From assembly GCF_001411555.2 (NCBI RefSeq), contig NC_049907.1:31019001-31083000 (forward strand): DNA of 64,000 nt, read 5' to 3'. The notes beneath the pieces were generated by a model. It saw nothing but the letters and a program-made list of their open reading frames with translations, did not search any database and was not told the origin of the DNA. Positions 9,741 through 22,435 of the stretch are shown here, one piece after another (position 1 is the first letter of the stretch; each line of letters starts with the position of its first letter). The position numbers were made by a program, and so were the translations under genes. Source of the stretch: Juglans regia. Its lineage: Eukaryota > Streptophyta > Magnoliopsida > Fagales > Juglandaceae.

Positions 9741-11653
9741 GAGGAGCAATAGCACTAGGTGGCAGAGCAAAGACTCCTGTGAAGGTTAAGGTCTATGCCA
9801 TTACACTGGGAGAAGAAGACCTGGAGGCTGACGAGATGGTAGATGTGGGAGTGATTACTGGTAATATTTCCAACTTTGCCTTAGCTGATAGCTAGTATGT
9901 GTTTGAGAATCTTTGAGTAACCCTAGTACCCTGTTAGGTAAGGTTAAATTGAAGCAACACATGGTTTGTGCTCTGTTTGATTCTGGAGCATCGAGATCTT
10001 TTGTCTTTGTTGGTTGTGTGCAATGATGTGAGCTAGATGCAGAACCTTTATCTCAATGGGTTCTGGTAGCCATTCCATATAGAAAAATAATTGGATGCAC
10101 ACGTGTAGTTAAGAGTTGTCCATTGGAAGTCGCGATTCTAACTTTGACCATTGACTTGATTGTTTTCCACTTAATGGAATTCGATCTAATCTTAGGAATA
10201 GATTGGTTGTCAAGGCACTACGCCAAGATAGACTGTTGAAGGAGAGAAGTTGTATTTGACTTGCCTACGAAGAATAGGACCTGTTATATGGGAGAAGTTG
10301 TTAGTTTAGTTCCATTGATGGTAACAGCTGGACAAGTCAAGAAGAGCTTGACAAGCGGAGCTATTGCTTATCTTGTAATGATGACAAGCGCGATGGAGGA
10401 ACCTAAGGGAGTCCAGGAAATCCCAATGATAAAAGACTTTCCTAGAGTTTTTGCTGATGATTTGCTTGGATTACCCCTAGACCGAGAAACGAAATTTGTG
10501 ATTGAGCTTGAACAGGCCATGGCCCCAGTTCATAAGGCACCATAACGAATGGCCCCAACAAAATTAAAGGGGCTCAAGGTCCAAATTGAAAAATTTCTAG
10601 AAAAGGGTTTTATTCGCCCTAGTTCATCGCCTTGGAAAGCACCGGTCTTGTTTTTCAAGAAAAAGGATTTGATTTTGAGGATGTGTATTAACTATTGGGA
10701 TTTGAACAAGGTGACTGTAAATAACAAGTACCCCTTGCCAAGGATAGATGACCTGTTAGATCAACTACAAGGAGCTTCAGTATTCTCGAAGATTGATCTA
10801 CGATCCGGATATCACCAACTCAAGATAAAGGATCAGGACGTATCTAAGAATGCCTTTTGAACTCGTGATGGACATTTCAAGTTCTTGGTTATGCCTTTTG
10901 GATTAACAAATGCTCCAGCAGCATTTATGGAATTGATTAATTGAATCTTCAGGCAGTACTTAGATAGTTTTGTAGAGATGTTAATAGATGACATACTGAT
11001 ATATTCCCGAAGTGATGAAGAACGTAGGAGGCATTTAAGGATTGTGTTGGAGACGCTGCAAGAACATCAACTTTATGCAAAACTTAGCAAGTGCGAGTTT
11101 TGGCTTCTAGAAGTGAAATTTTTGGGATATGTCATTTTTGGTAAAGGAGTGGCAGTAGACCCTGCTACGATCGACGTTGTAATAGAGTAGCAAAGGCCAA
11201 CTAATGCCCATGAGATACGTAGTTTCCTTGGATTAGCAGGATACTACCAGAGGTTTGTAGAAAGGTTTTCTAAACTCTCTAGCCCTTTGACAGCACTCAC
11301 AAGGAAAAATGCCAAGTATGTTTGGAGTGTGGAATGTGAGAAAAGTTTTCAGGAGCTGAATAAGAGATTAACCTCAACACCTATGTTGGCTTTACATGAA
11401 CCACATAAGCCTTATGTCTTTTACAGTGATGCCTGTAAGATGAGATTAGGATGTGTGTTGATGCAGGAAGGAAGAGTCATCACTTAGAAATGGCAGAGAA
11501 TTGGCTATTGTGGTTTTCACATTGAAGATTTGGAGAAACTATTTGTATTGGGAAAAGTGCAAGGTATACACGGATGACAAGAGCCTCAAGTACATGTTCA
11601 GTCAGAAGAATCTAAATATAAGGCAGAGAAGATGGGTTGAGACCATTAGTGAT
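9741..11653 (+). pseudogene. Protease, reverse transcriptase and RNase H (5' part), Tekay-type chromovirus
   Basis: The aspartic protease motif ALFDSGASRSFV is at about 9968-10003, with the flap-side motif FDLILGIDWLSRHYAKID at 10180-10235. RT begins near 10430 (DFPRVFADDLLGLP) and shows [49 protein letters not shown] and the catalytic block MLIDDILIYS (10978-11007, LIDD where FIDD or YVDD is usual). The connection and RNase H parts follow (FLGLAGYYQRFVERFSKLSS, then YSDACKMRLGCVLMQ). At least six in-frame stops or frameshifts break it. At RRWVETISD it is interrupted by the Athila-derived insert and resumes at 18690. Confidence 0.9.
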
Positions 11654-13311
11654 TGTTGTGTTGAGAATATCTGCAAGTGCACAGAATCGTAACAAGTAGT
11701 AAAGTGTTTTAAAAAAAAATGTCGAACCCACAGGGAATATTTATGCTATAGAGTATTGAAATTTACTAAATTAATTACTATTTGAAAAATCAAAATTTGA
11801 AAAATAGATTATCTAAATTAAACTGAAGAAAATAGCATTAAAATTAAGAATTTAAAGATAATAATAATAGATCTAGAGCGTTTAATTTCACCTAGCAAAT
11901 CCCACACAATTTATTCTTCTTTGTTATAGAATTTCAATTATCCCAAGTTGATGATAAAAATTCCTTAACTATTCAATATTTTCTCTCGAGCAATACCAAA
12001 AATATCTCCAACTAATAACTTCATATCTCTATGTGAATTTAATTAATTAAAGACTCATTAAGTTTTTTGGATTTTTCTTAAAAATCATACTAATAGCGAT
12101 AAAGTTTCTCTACTTTCGGTCAACTAATGATGCTTAATCCTAAAACTTTAATAAAAAATCACATCTCAGTCTCATTGCAATTCAATAGATCGAACAATAA
12201 TTAGTTAGAAAATTGCAAGCATTAAGAATAAAAAATAAACACTCAATCATAGAAATATTGAAAATAAAATAACTTATAACATAAATTATGTGTTCAATGC
12301 TATACTACATCAAATATCTAGATAATAGAATTAGTTTATAATGAAACTGAAAAGAAAAATAATAAAACTTGTATTCTTCATTGGAGTCAGTTGATAAAGC
12401 ATGCAACTCTCGCCTCTAACCTCCAGATCCACCTCTTCAAAAGAAACTTAAATGATAAACTCTAGACTATTGAAATCTAAAACTTAGACTCTCCTCTCTT
12501 CATCTCACAAGCCGGGATTAAATAGATGTCAAAACTTCAAATGCGGAAACATGATAAATGCGGCTACAATCTAGGCTAAAGATTTGGAAAATAGTTTCTA
12601 AAAATAAATGTTAACATAAAAGAAATTATTCCAAGAATAACATAAATTATCTAAAATGGAAGATTCAGTAATAAGCAGCTTGATTTACAGAGTTCGGGAG
12701 GATTTGGTGGTCAGCAAGTAAATTGATTACTGAACTCGGAAGGGTCCCACCAGGTAGATACCATGTGCGCTGAATATAACTGGTCTCCTCGCCTACCGAA
12801 AGGAAAGACTACCGACCGGGATGATAGAACCCTCTTGCCAACCTACTGAGCAGTAAAGCTGCTCGCCTTTACTATTTGTTACCCACGATGTCGTTTAGGT
12901 TGGTCTTTTAAGTTGGCAGTTTAGACTGGTCACCCAATCTAGTCACCCGGAGCCTTGCGCCAAGTCTTCTCGCCTAGAAGGTAAAATATCTCGCTCGTCG
13001 CCTAACTTTTGTCGTGAATTCTGGTCGCTCCTTCTGGTTGCAAATTTTGGTTGCTCCTTCTGGTCACGAGTTTCCTCGCCTAAATCTCCTCAGCTCTCTT
13101 CAGATCTCGCTGCCTTTCATCGATCTGGCTCCGTGATCTCTTCTTTTGTACCAAAATGCTTTCCTTTTGCACAAAATCGTCTCATTCATTCAAATCCAAG
13201 AAAATAAAGAAAAATATATAGAAATAAAATAAAATCAATAAAATTAAAGGAAAACGTACATTTTTCATAGATAAAAGAGTAATAAAAATCACATAAAAAT
13301 CACCCTTATCA
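11654..13311 (-). repeat. 3' LTR of the Athila-derived element
   Basis: It begins (plus-strand reading) TGTTGTGTTGAGAATATCTGC and ends CACCCTTATCA. It aligns over its whole length with 17097-18689, with scattered substitutions and two notable indels. One is about 24 bases near 12580; the other is a block with TGGTTGCTCCTTCTGG repeats near 13025-13070 that is absent from the other LTR. The difference is clearly more than a few percent, so the insertion is old. Confidence 0.88.
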
Positions 13312-13330
13312 AATACTCCCAAACTTAAGT
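13312..13330 (-). other. Polypurine tract of the Athila-derived element
   Basis: On the minus strand the sequence is ACTTAAGTTTGGGAGTATT, immediately before the LTR start TGATAAGGGTG. AGTTTGGGAG followed by TATTTGATAAG is the usual arrangement in Athila-like elements. Confidence 0.75.
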
Positions 13331-14614
13331 TTTGCTCACCCTCGAGTAAAGAAGAAAAGAAAGACAATTAAAACAAGCATTGGTTTGATTCATAAAATTT
13401 ATTACATCAAAGATTGACTAAAGTCTATAATTCAAATGAATAATTTTAGATCAATCAAATCCAAAAATTAATTCAAAACTCAATTCCACTACATTATCAA
13501 TCCTCACATTCATGCATACCCATCATTCTCACTTCATCATTAGCTCTTCGGATATTTTTATGCAAACAAGTAAATAAATAATGGATCTCTATACACTCCA
13601 TAGGCTTGCTTTTTAAATCACTATCCACTAACGTAGAATATAAACTATCACCAGGGATCAATAAGTCTTTATTAAGCTTGTAATGTAAGGCTAGGGTGAG
13701 GGTGAGGGCTACAAAGAAAATGTAGGATTCAAATAAAGTAAGAGAACTTAAGTTTGAACACCAACAGAATAAATAGAGCATTCTCACTTCTAACACAAAC
13801 ATCTCTTTTCAATCCTTTTGAATCTCTCGACATACCTCTCTTTATTGTATTTTCAAGTATGTCTCTCTTTACCTCTCTATTCGGCAGGTTGGGCATTTTC
13901 TTTTCTTTTCTTTCTTTTTGTTTCATGAAAGAATTCCGTACCTTTTCGACTACCTTTGTGGGTGACTCTCATCAACCTTTTCTTGTTGGCCACACAGTAG
14001 ACAAGTTGACTTTTCACACCCCAAACTTATGATTTTGATAATATGGCTATAATTAACTTTACTTGTAGACCTTCTACATCTCTTGCCTTTCATGCTCTTG
14101 TGAGTCTGTGACTTTGTGTAAACTTAATTCTCTTGAAAGGTAAGAAAATCAGTGTTTAAGCTTAAATATGGTAGGGAATATGAGGTTTAGAAGAAAGAAA
14201 AATATAAGGCCAAAATATAATTCAATAAAGCTCAAAGGGGTGACTAGGGATAACGATAATAAACAGGTAAGTTTGAAAGGCTCAATCGTTCCAAAAAAAA
14301 AAATGCTTTAATCATTTTCCCAGTAATATTTTGTTTAGGATTTTGCCTCTAGTGTAATCAAACAAGTTCTAGAGTAAGTTGAGACCATACAAATTCACAT
14401 AAAATTTCTTTAGGTATGCAAAACGATTAATGATTATAAGAAGCATTCATTGAATATAGAAAATATCAAATTAAGTAAGATCAAGTAAAGAATTAACAAC
14501 TAGACTTAAGCAATGAGGATTTTTCCTAAAAATTATAATCAATTTCAATCATATTCTTATTATAGGCTTTTTATTCATCAAACCATATTGTTTTTATCAT
14601 TATTATTATTATTA

Positions 14615-14651
<37 letters not shown>

Positions 14652-14773
14652 TTATATAAATAAAATAATATCCTTTCCCCCCAAACTTAAATATCACTTT
14701 GTTCTCAATGGAAAAAATGAAGAAAAACTAAAGCAAAGAATGAGAGAAGGTAAGAGATGTTTCCCTGATTTTT
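13331..14773 (-). other. Non-coding 3' interior of the Athila-derived element
   Basis: No RT, RNase H, integrase or envelope-like motif was found on either strand. The small open frames (for example 13497-13802 and 13754-14032) show no family resemblance. The stretch holds a (TTA)n tract at 14597-14653 and a second purine-rich motif (on the minus strand, AAGTTTGGGGGGAAAGG at about 14675). This is where pol would lie in an autonomous relative. Confidence 0.7.
14597..14653. repeat. (TTA)n microsatellite
   Basis: A nearly pure TTA/ATT tract of about 19 units, interrupted by two TTTTA units. Confidence 0.95.
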
Positions 14774-17000
14774 TTATTTATTTTTTCTGGTCTTCCAATT
14801 GAATATTTTTCTTGAAAGTGCAGCCGTGTATCCCTTGGAGATCTCCCCGGCCTCTTTGTTCCTTAAATTTGATGGAAGTAGTTTGGGTTCAAGCTTGGAT
14901 GGTTCCTTAAGTGGTAGCTTTGGAAATTCAGCTCCATAAGCCTCATCGGCCATGAGCACATCTCGGTTGCTTAATTGAAAACAATAACGTACCTTAGAAG
15001 GGAATTCTATAGATTTAAATACGTCAAAAGTGACCTGCTCCGTGCCCTCCTCGAGTACAATGAAGTCTGTCGTGAAGATGAACTTATCAACTTTCACCAG
15101 TACGTCATCAATGAGTTCTCTTGGGTATTTAATAGATCTGTTTGTTAACTATAGAGAGATGGTGGTCGGCTTTGCTTCTCCAAGACCTAGTTTCCTGAAA
15201 ATATAGAGGGGCATTAGATTAATACTTGCCCCTAAGTCACATAAAGCATTATCAAAATATGAATTTCCTATAGTGTAAGGGATCGTGAAGTTTCCTAGAT
15301 CTTTCAACTTAAGCGACAGCTTCTTTTGTAAAATTGCACTGCTCTCGTTGATCAGCATCATAGTCTCATGCTCCTCCAACTTCCGCTTCTTTGATAATAT
15401 ATCCTTATTTTTTCTTGATCTTTGTAGAAAAGGAATTGGTAGATCATAAATTGAAGGAGAATAAGTTTCAGATATAAGCTCCTTGGATTTCTTGGGTTTT
15501 GCAACCCCTTTATTCCCTTTAATCTTCTCAAATTGTTGGTTGATTGCATCCTGCTCTGCAGCTTTCACCTCGGACTGAGGTTCCTTCATCTCAGACTTCA
15601 AGTTTTTGGCAACTTCTTCATCTCGCTCGGTATTTAATGTTTGTGGCTGGTCATATGTCCATCCACTTCTCAATGTTATGACTTTGACATGTTCTTTCAG
15701 ATTGGTCACAGTGTTGCTCGGTAAAATCCTTCTTGTCCTTTCGGTAAACATGTTTGAGAGCTAACCGATTTGTGTCTCAAGATTGTGGATTGAAGCCGAA
15801 TTGTTTTGCATGTACTGCATAATCATATCTTCAAGTGTTGGCTTCTTCTCTTACTGTGGAAACTATTGAGGTGGTCTAACCGACACTTGATTATTGCTCC
15901 ATAAAATGTTAGGGTGATTTCTCCATTCGGGATTGAACGTGTTTGAATAAGGATTATTTTGACATTGAAAATTGGACACGTAATGGGCTTGTTCATAACT
16001 CGGTTGGGCAAAAGGATTCCCCACTTGGCAATCTACACTTGAATGATTTCCTACGCAATGATCACAAACAATATTAGTTTGAATAGCATTAACATTCATT
16101 TTACCTAGTTCTTTGGATAGATTTGCCAACTGGGCCGCAATTGCAGACATAGAGTCAAGCTCAACGACGCTGGCCGCCTTCTTTGGCATTGCTCTCTCTA
16201 CAGCCCACTAATAGTTGTTAGACACCAACTCTTCCAGAAGTTCATATGCGGCTTCATAGGTCTTACTCATTAATGCTCCTCATTTGTCTACATCAACCAT
16301 AGATTGATTTGTGGGTCCCAAACCATTGTAAAATGTCTGTACTTGAAGCCAGGCTGGGAGGTCATGATGTGGACACTTGCGCAATAAATCATTGTATCTC
16401 TCCCATGACTCATATAATAATTCACCTTCAAATTGGGTGAAGGTAGTGATATCATCCCTTAACTTCGTTGTCTTGGCCGGAGGGAAATATTTTGCTAAGA
16501 ATTTTTGTGCCAACTCCTCCTAGGTGGTGATGATGCCAGGCAGCTAAGAGTTTGACCAAGCTTTTGTTTTTTCCCTAAGTGAGAAAGGAAAAAGTCTCAA
16601 TCAAATTGCATCATCTGTCACTCTGCTGTGTTTAAAAGTATCACAAAGTTCTACGAAATTTACAATATGGACATTAGGATTCTCTTGTGATAGCTCCCAA
16701 ACTAGACGGTTTGTTGAATCATTTGAATGATGGCTGGCTTGATCTCAAAGTTATTGGCTTGTATAGCTAGTCGCCTTATACTAGATATCGCCCCATTGAT
16801 AGAGGGCATAGCATAGTCTCTTAATGCATTGTGCTCCTAGTTGGTCATATTAAAGTTAGATGTGGCAACCTCTTTCTTTTTCTCTTTATTGATCCGACGT
16901 AATGTTCTTTCAATCTTGAGATCAAAAAGTGTATGCTCTAATGATTTAGATCGGAGCATGCACTTCTAATTCCTAAAAAGAAAAATCAAACTGAGATCTA
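14774..17000 (-). pseudogene. Athila-type gag and protease
   Basis: Read on the minus strand from about 17000. The N-terminal gag is degraded (DDAIRLRLFPFSLREKTKAW near 16610). A strong capsid block follows at 16513-16280 (FLAKYFPPAKTTKLRDDITT, then RCPHHDLPAWLQVQTFYNGL). A zinc knuckle CDHCVGNHSSVDC (spacing C-x2-C-x3-H-x4-C) is at about 16060-16020. A long frame at 15751-15149 ends in a protease-like core (ALCDLGASINLMPLYIFRKL), followed after a stop by VKVDKFIFTTDFIVLEEG. The usual LGRPFLATG segment is missing, so an internal deletion joins it to EQVTFDVFKSIEFPS. Several stops (TAA/TAG) interrupt gag, so no product is expected from this copy. Confidence 0.88.
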
Positions 17001-17071
17001 ATTTAAACCAATCAAATAAAATCCAAAGTAGTAAAAATCTAGCTAGTATCAATATCAATAACAAGTAGCTA

Positions 17072-17090
17072 TTCCCTAGCAACAGTGCCA
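17072..17090 (-). other. Primer-binding site, tRNA-Asp type
   Basis: The minus strand reads TGGCACTGTTGCTAGGGAA, close to TGGCGCCGTTGCCGGGGA, which is complementary to the 3' end of plant tRNA-Asp. It lies six bases inside the LTR at 17097, which fixes the 5' end of the element. Confidence 0.75.
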
Positions 17091-17096
17091 AAAACT

Positions 17097-18689
17097 TCTT
17101 GTGCTGAAAATATCTGCAAAGGTACAGAATCGTAACAAGTAGTAAAGTGTTTTAATTTAGATGTCGAACCTACAAGGAATAACTATGCTATTGAGTATTG
17201 AAATTTACTAAATTAATTACAATTTGGAAAACCGAAATTTGAAGAATAGATTATCTAAATTAAACTGAAGAAAATAGCATTAAAATTAAGAATTTAAAGA
17301 TAATAAGAATAGATCTAGAGCGTTTGATTTCACCTAGCAAATCCCACACAATTTATTCTTCCTTGTTATAAAATTCCAATTATCCCTAGTTGATGATAAA
17401 AATCCCTTTACTATTCAATATTTTCTCTTTAACAATAGCAAAAATATCTCCAACTAATAATTCTATATCTCTATGTCAATTTAATTAATTGGACACTCAT
17501 TAAGTTCTTTAAATTTTTCTTAAAAATCACACTAATCGCGGCAAAGTATCTCTACTTTCGCTGAACGAATGGTGCTTAATCTTAGAGCTTTAATCACAAA
17601 TCACCTCTCGGTCTCATTGCGATTCAATAAATTGAACAATAATTAGCTAGAAAATTGCAAGCATCAAAAGTAAGAAATAAACACTCAATCATGGAAATAT
17701 TGAAAATAAAATAACTTAGAACATAAATTGTATGTTCAATGCTAGACTACATCAAAGCTCTAGAAAATAGAATTAGTTCATAATGAAATTGAAAAAGAAA
17801 AACAATAAAACTAGTGTTCTTCGTTCGAGTCAGTTGATGAAGTTGCAGCTCTAGCCTTTGCCCTCCAGATTCGCTTCCTCGGAAGAAACTTAAATGATAA
17901 ACTCTGGACTACTAAAATCTAAAACTCAGACTCTTCTCTCTTCATCCCACAAGCCGAGATTAAATAGATGTCAAAACTTCAAATGCGAAAACATGATAAA
18001 TGCGATTACAATCTAGCCTAAAGATAAATGTTAACACAAAATAAATTATCTCAAGAAAAATGGAATTATCCAAAATGGAAAATTCAGTAATAAGCGGCTT
18101 GATTTACAGAGTTTGGGAGGATTTGGTGGTCAGCCAGCAGATTGATTGCGGAACTCGAAAGGGTCCCATCGGGTAGATGCCATGTGCGCTGAATATAATT
18201 GGTCTCCTTGCCTACAGAGAGGAAAGACTCTCGACCGGGATGGTAAAACCCTCTCGCCAACCTACCGAGCAGTAAAGATGCTCACCTTTACTAGTTGTTA
18301 TCCACGATATTGTTAGGTTGGTCTTTCAGTTGGTCGTTTAGACTGGTCTCCCAATCTAGTCACCCGGAGCCTTGCGCCAAGTCTTCTCGCCTAGAAGGTA
18401 AAATATCTTGCTTATCACCTAACTCTTGTCTCCAATTCTGATTACGAGTTTCCTCGCCTAAATCTCCTAGGCTCTCTTCAGATATCGCTACCTCTCATTG
18501 TTCTGGTTTCGTGGTCCCTTCTTTTGTACCAAAATGCTATCATTTTGGACTAAATCTTCTCATTCCTTCAAATCCAAGAAAATAAAGATAAATATATAGA
18601 AATAAAATAAAATCAATAGAACTAAAGAAAAACTGACACTTTTCATAGATAAAAGAATGATAAAAATCACATAAAAATTACACTTATCG
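17097..18689 (-). repeat. 5' LTR of the Athila-derived element
   Basis: Partner of 11654-13311. Its outer end reads CACTTATCG instead of the expected TTATCA, and its inner end reads TCTTGTG where the other copy has TGTTGTG. The terminal dinucleotides of this copy have therefore mutated at both ends. TG..CA is kept in the other LTR. Confidence 0.87.
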
Positions 18690-20316
18690 GTGATTACCAA
18701 TGCGAGATTAAATATCACCCCGGCAAGGCCAATATTGTGGCTGATGCTCTTAGTCGCAAGGCTCAAACCGACTTGTCATCTCTATTGTCTTAGATGAGGA
18801 GGAGCTTTATGATTGGAGATCTGCCTCGAGATGCAAAATTAGCAGTAGTACAGGTGATTATACCTGTAACTGAAGAAGAAATCCTGGATGGTCAACATAA
18901 GGATGACAAGTTAGAAAAGCTCCGATAGAAGATTTTAAAATCCAAAAGACCACAACATTTCACCATCGGGAGAAATGAGATGTTATATTATAAAGAGAGA
19001 AAAGTGATTCCTAATATCACTGAACTGAAGGAAAAGATCCTAGGGGAAGAACATTGTACCCCTTACATGGCTCATCCTGGCAATACTAAAATGTATCGAT
19101 TTTTGAAAGGTCAGTTTTGGTGGGATGGTATTAAGAAAAAAGTGGCTGAATTTGTGGCAAAATGCTTTGTTTGCCAATTGGTGAAAGCTGAACACCAGAG
19201 GCCAGCAAGAGAATTGCAACCATTGCCAATCCCAAAATGGAAGTGGGAAGATGTATCAATGGATTTTGTAATAGGTCTACCAAGGACGTCGTCAGGTAAG
19301 AATTCTATATGGGTCATAGTCAACATACTGACAAAGAGTACGCATTTTTTGCTAATAGCTAAAAGAGACTCTATGGATAAACTCTCTCGGGTTTATGTTA
19401 ATGAGATAGTCCGATTGCGTGGAGTACCTAAAACCATAGTCTCAAACCGAGATACACATTTTAATTCACGTTTTTGGCATATTTTGCAAAAGATGTTGGG
19501 CACTCGTTTAAGGTTTAGCAGTGCATATCATATGTAGACTGATGGACAGACTGAGCGTATAATCTAAATCTTGGAGCATATGCTATGAGCATGTGTGCTG
19601 GAACTATGTGGTTATTGGAAAAGTCACCTACCGTTGGTAGAATTTGCCTACAACAACAGTTTCTAACCCACAATACAGATGACACCTTACAAGGCATTGT
19701 ATGGGAGAAAATGTAGATCCCCGCTATATTGGGACGAAGTCAGAAAAAAGAAGATATTATGACCCAAATACTTACAGGAAGTCTGCAATCAAGTAACTTT
19801 GATCTAAGAAATGATCAAAGTGGCCCAGAATCAGCAGAAGAGTTATCCGACAACCGATGAAGGAGTCTGGAGTTTGCTATAGGAGATTGGGTATACAACA
19901 AGGTATCACCCATGAAAGGAGTCATACGATTTGGTAGAACGGAAAAACTGAGTCCCCGATACGTAGGATCGTATAAGGTAGTGGAAAGAGTTGGTCTTGT
20001 AGCGTATCGGTTGGACTTGCCAGCTGAGATGCAAGGAGTTCATGATGTATTTCATGTATTAACTTTAAAGAAGAGTTTTGGAGAAAGACGACCAGTGATA
20101 ATGGAGCCCGACAGTATTCGGATTCAGCCAAATTTGTCATACAAAAAATGGCTAGTGCAGATCGTTGATCGCAAGGAGTAAGAGCTAAGAAATTGGAAGA
20201 TACCTTTAGTGAAAGTACTCTGGAATAACCCATATTTTCAAGAAATAACTTGGGAATGGGAGGATTCAATGAGGAATAAATACCCTCATTTGTTTGTATC
20301 TTAGACCGAAACATTT
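18690..20316 (+). pseudogene. RNase H end, integrase and chromodomain of the Tekay-type chromovirus
   Basis: It resumes as YQCEIKYHPGKANIVADALS (18693 onward), the end of the RT/RNase H module. Integrase follows: a zinc-binding region with MAHPGNTKMY and CFVCQ in the frame 18980-19537, first catalytic Asp in VSMDFVIGLPRT, second in SNRDTHFNSRFW, then a TAG just before TDGQTERII. The third acidic residue is in the frameshifted text ILEHML. The C-terminal part holds the GPE-like frame 19912-20181 (LSPRYVGSYKVVERVGLVAY, VFHVLTLKK). A chromodomain-like end follows (PVQ-type IVDRKE*ELRN, VLWNNPYFQEITWEWEDSMR). Stops and frameshifts are frequent. Confidence 0.9.
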
Positions 20317-21088
20317 GATGAATACATGTGTTTGTTTGAATATATGTCTGATTTGTTGGTGTGAATTCTTATCTGTTCATTGTTGTCAGTCTAAGCATAG
20401 TAACGTTGTATGCACCTACCATACCCTTGGAACAGGGAATGGCATGACCTAGGAAGACCCCACGTATGTCTGTTATGTTAGTAACTCAAATTAGAGAAAG
20501 ATGAGAGCATAGCCACCGAAATCGTCGTGAAAGCAGAGATCGGATGATGGCTGCACATTGGCGACAACTGGAAAAGTTCACACCCATGTAATGAATGAAG
20601 ATTCTCAGGGGAATATTTTCTTGCAGAGAGCATTATTGCATGAAGAACGACAACCCCCACATGACCCGACGAAGTGGAAGGACACTGAGAGAATGCGTTT
20701 GCTCGAACTCAATCAAAGGCTAAAACAAGCCGCGGTGCAGAAGCTCATGCGAATAAGTATACCCCGTTTGAGACATCAAACACCTCCATAGATCGTATTC
20801 GATTCTGCAAGGAGGGCAACCTATTAAGGACACTGAGCAGGAGATACAGCATAAGCTGAATGAGATGAGAGTAAACATTTACTACGACTATGATTTGACA
20901 CAATATTTTATTTCTCGCAAGATTCGGTAATGGAAGAAGCAGATGAAGTACCGTCCTCACCATCATCGTCTGAAGAATCTACGACTATGAGTAAGCGAGG
21001 TAATAACCCCGATATTACCTATTACGAATGTTTTGGCTGATGATTACAGTGCCAATTTGAGGACGAAATCTTTTACTAAGGGGGAGGA
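20317..21088 (+). other. 3' untranslated interior and polypurine tract of the chromovirus
   Basis: This 770-bp stretch lies between the chromodomain and the 3' LTR. A 77-codon frame (20558-20791) is rich in charged residues but resembles no family. The segment ends with AAGGGGGAGGA (21078-21088), a good polypurine tract abutting the LTR start TGTGATAACCCGG. FEDEIFY*GGG-like text just before it is common at the end of related elements. Confidence 0.6.
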
Positions 21089-22102
21089 TGTGATAACCCG
21101 GACTTAGCTAGACTTTTATCTATATTTTTGTTGCCTAAGTTTTTATTTTATTAAGGGCCATAAATTAAGCATAGAGTGATTAAGACCTTGGGCCTCAATA
21201 GTAGGCATCCAAAGCCCAATAGAAGGGCCACTTAAACCCTTACATTTTCGACCAACTAGGTGGGCATAAGCCCAAAAGCCATAGGTCACACCCAACACCA
21301 TGTGGCTTGTGTCACTCATCGTGCATGCATAGTCCATGAATCTGGACGTGATAGTGGGATAAGGGAGAGAGAGAGTAGGGTTTGGGCAGGCCAAGAGAGG
21401 CTTGCACGCCTATCCTAGTGACAAGCCATTAGACTTGCCATGTGTCATCCATGCATGAAGGATTCTAGATGTTAATCATGAGATTCACCTAGGGGAGGCC
21501 AAGGGCCACCCGGCCAACACGCCCCACACTCACCAAGGAACCCACCTCAAGCCACTCGTCATTTTGAAGAATCCCAAGAGATCTACATAGGGAGGTGACG
21601 CATGGGAACACTAAAGGGCTGATTTTTCCTAAGGATTACATGGGGAACACCAATAGGCATTTGGATTTCAAAGCCACACACCCACCCAAGAGCATTTTCA
21701 GCCCACTATGCCATTTTTCATTCACTTGTTGGTGGAAGAAAGGTTCTAGAAGCTTTGCCTTAGGGAAATGGAAAAGGCATCACATGAAATTACAATTCTA
21801 ACCCTAGTTTTTCAGCTACCCTCATCCAACCACTACCCTCACTTGCCACATGTCATCCTTTGGACATTCTAGAAGGCTTGGGAAAAGGAAGAGACAACTA
21901 GGGAACACGCAAAAAGGGAAAGGAAAGGATCTTGCATGGGGAAGCACCTAGGAGAAGCTCCACACACCAATGCCACTTGGCATGCATGCACACAGTCCTT
22001 CTTGGGAAGATGAAGGGGTTTCGAGTCTTTTTATGTTTATGCACATGAGGTTCATTGAACCTGGACATTTTGGAGAAGGGCAAGATAGACTTTGGGACTA
22101 AC
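21089..22102 (+). repeat. Start of the chromovirus 3' LTR, truncated
   Basis: It begins TGTGATAACCCGG right after the polypurine tract. It is non-coding with short repeated phrases typical of long LTRs (TGCCACATGTCATCCTTTGGAC at about 21845, CATGCATG). The LTR is cut at about 22102 by the poly-A side of a minus-strand LINE, and its remainder was not recognised further right. Confidence 0.75.
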
Positions 22103-22435
22103 CTTTTTCTTTTTTCAAGAAGAGGACAATACCTCAATTTTGTTGATTGTCCTCACTTATGGAGAATGAATACCATAATAACAAGCAGGATCTTTGGGAT
22201 TTACAAATATTCAATAAAACAATCCCAGGCATCAAAACCAGTTAAACAAAAGAACCTATACAATAAACTAAAGAAATAAACCAATAAACCAATCTAAACG
22301 TGCCTATTTTTAAAACCAAAACCAGCAAAACAAAAGACCAACAAAACAAACAATTAAGGTCTAAGACTAGGGAGACCAACCTTGTCAAGCCGAACATACA
22401 TCGCAACTGCCTAGGTAGAAGCCCCCTTCCTAATA

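Larger units (their letters stand above)
11654..18689 (-). mobile_element. Athila-derived gag-only LTR element (TR-GAG type), complete with target duplication
   Basis: Two direct LTRs (11654-13311 and 17097-18689) bound a 3.8 kb interior. The insertion is flanked by GTGAT at 11649-11653 and 18690-18694. Removing the insert and one copy restores the chromovirus frame ISD|YQCEIKYHPGKAN. A tRNA-Asp type primer site lies next to the 17097 LTR and a polypurine tract next to the 13311 LTR, so transcription runs on the minus strand. The interior encodes gag and protease but no RT, RNase H or integrase, making it non-autonomous. Elements of this plan are known as TR-GAG. It is younger than the chromovirus it interrupts. 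Confidence 0.88.
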
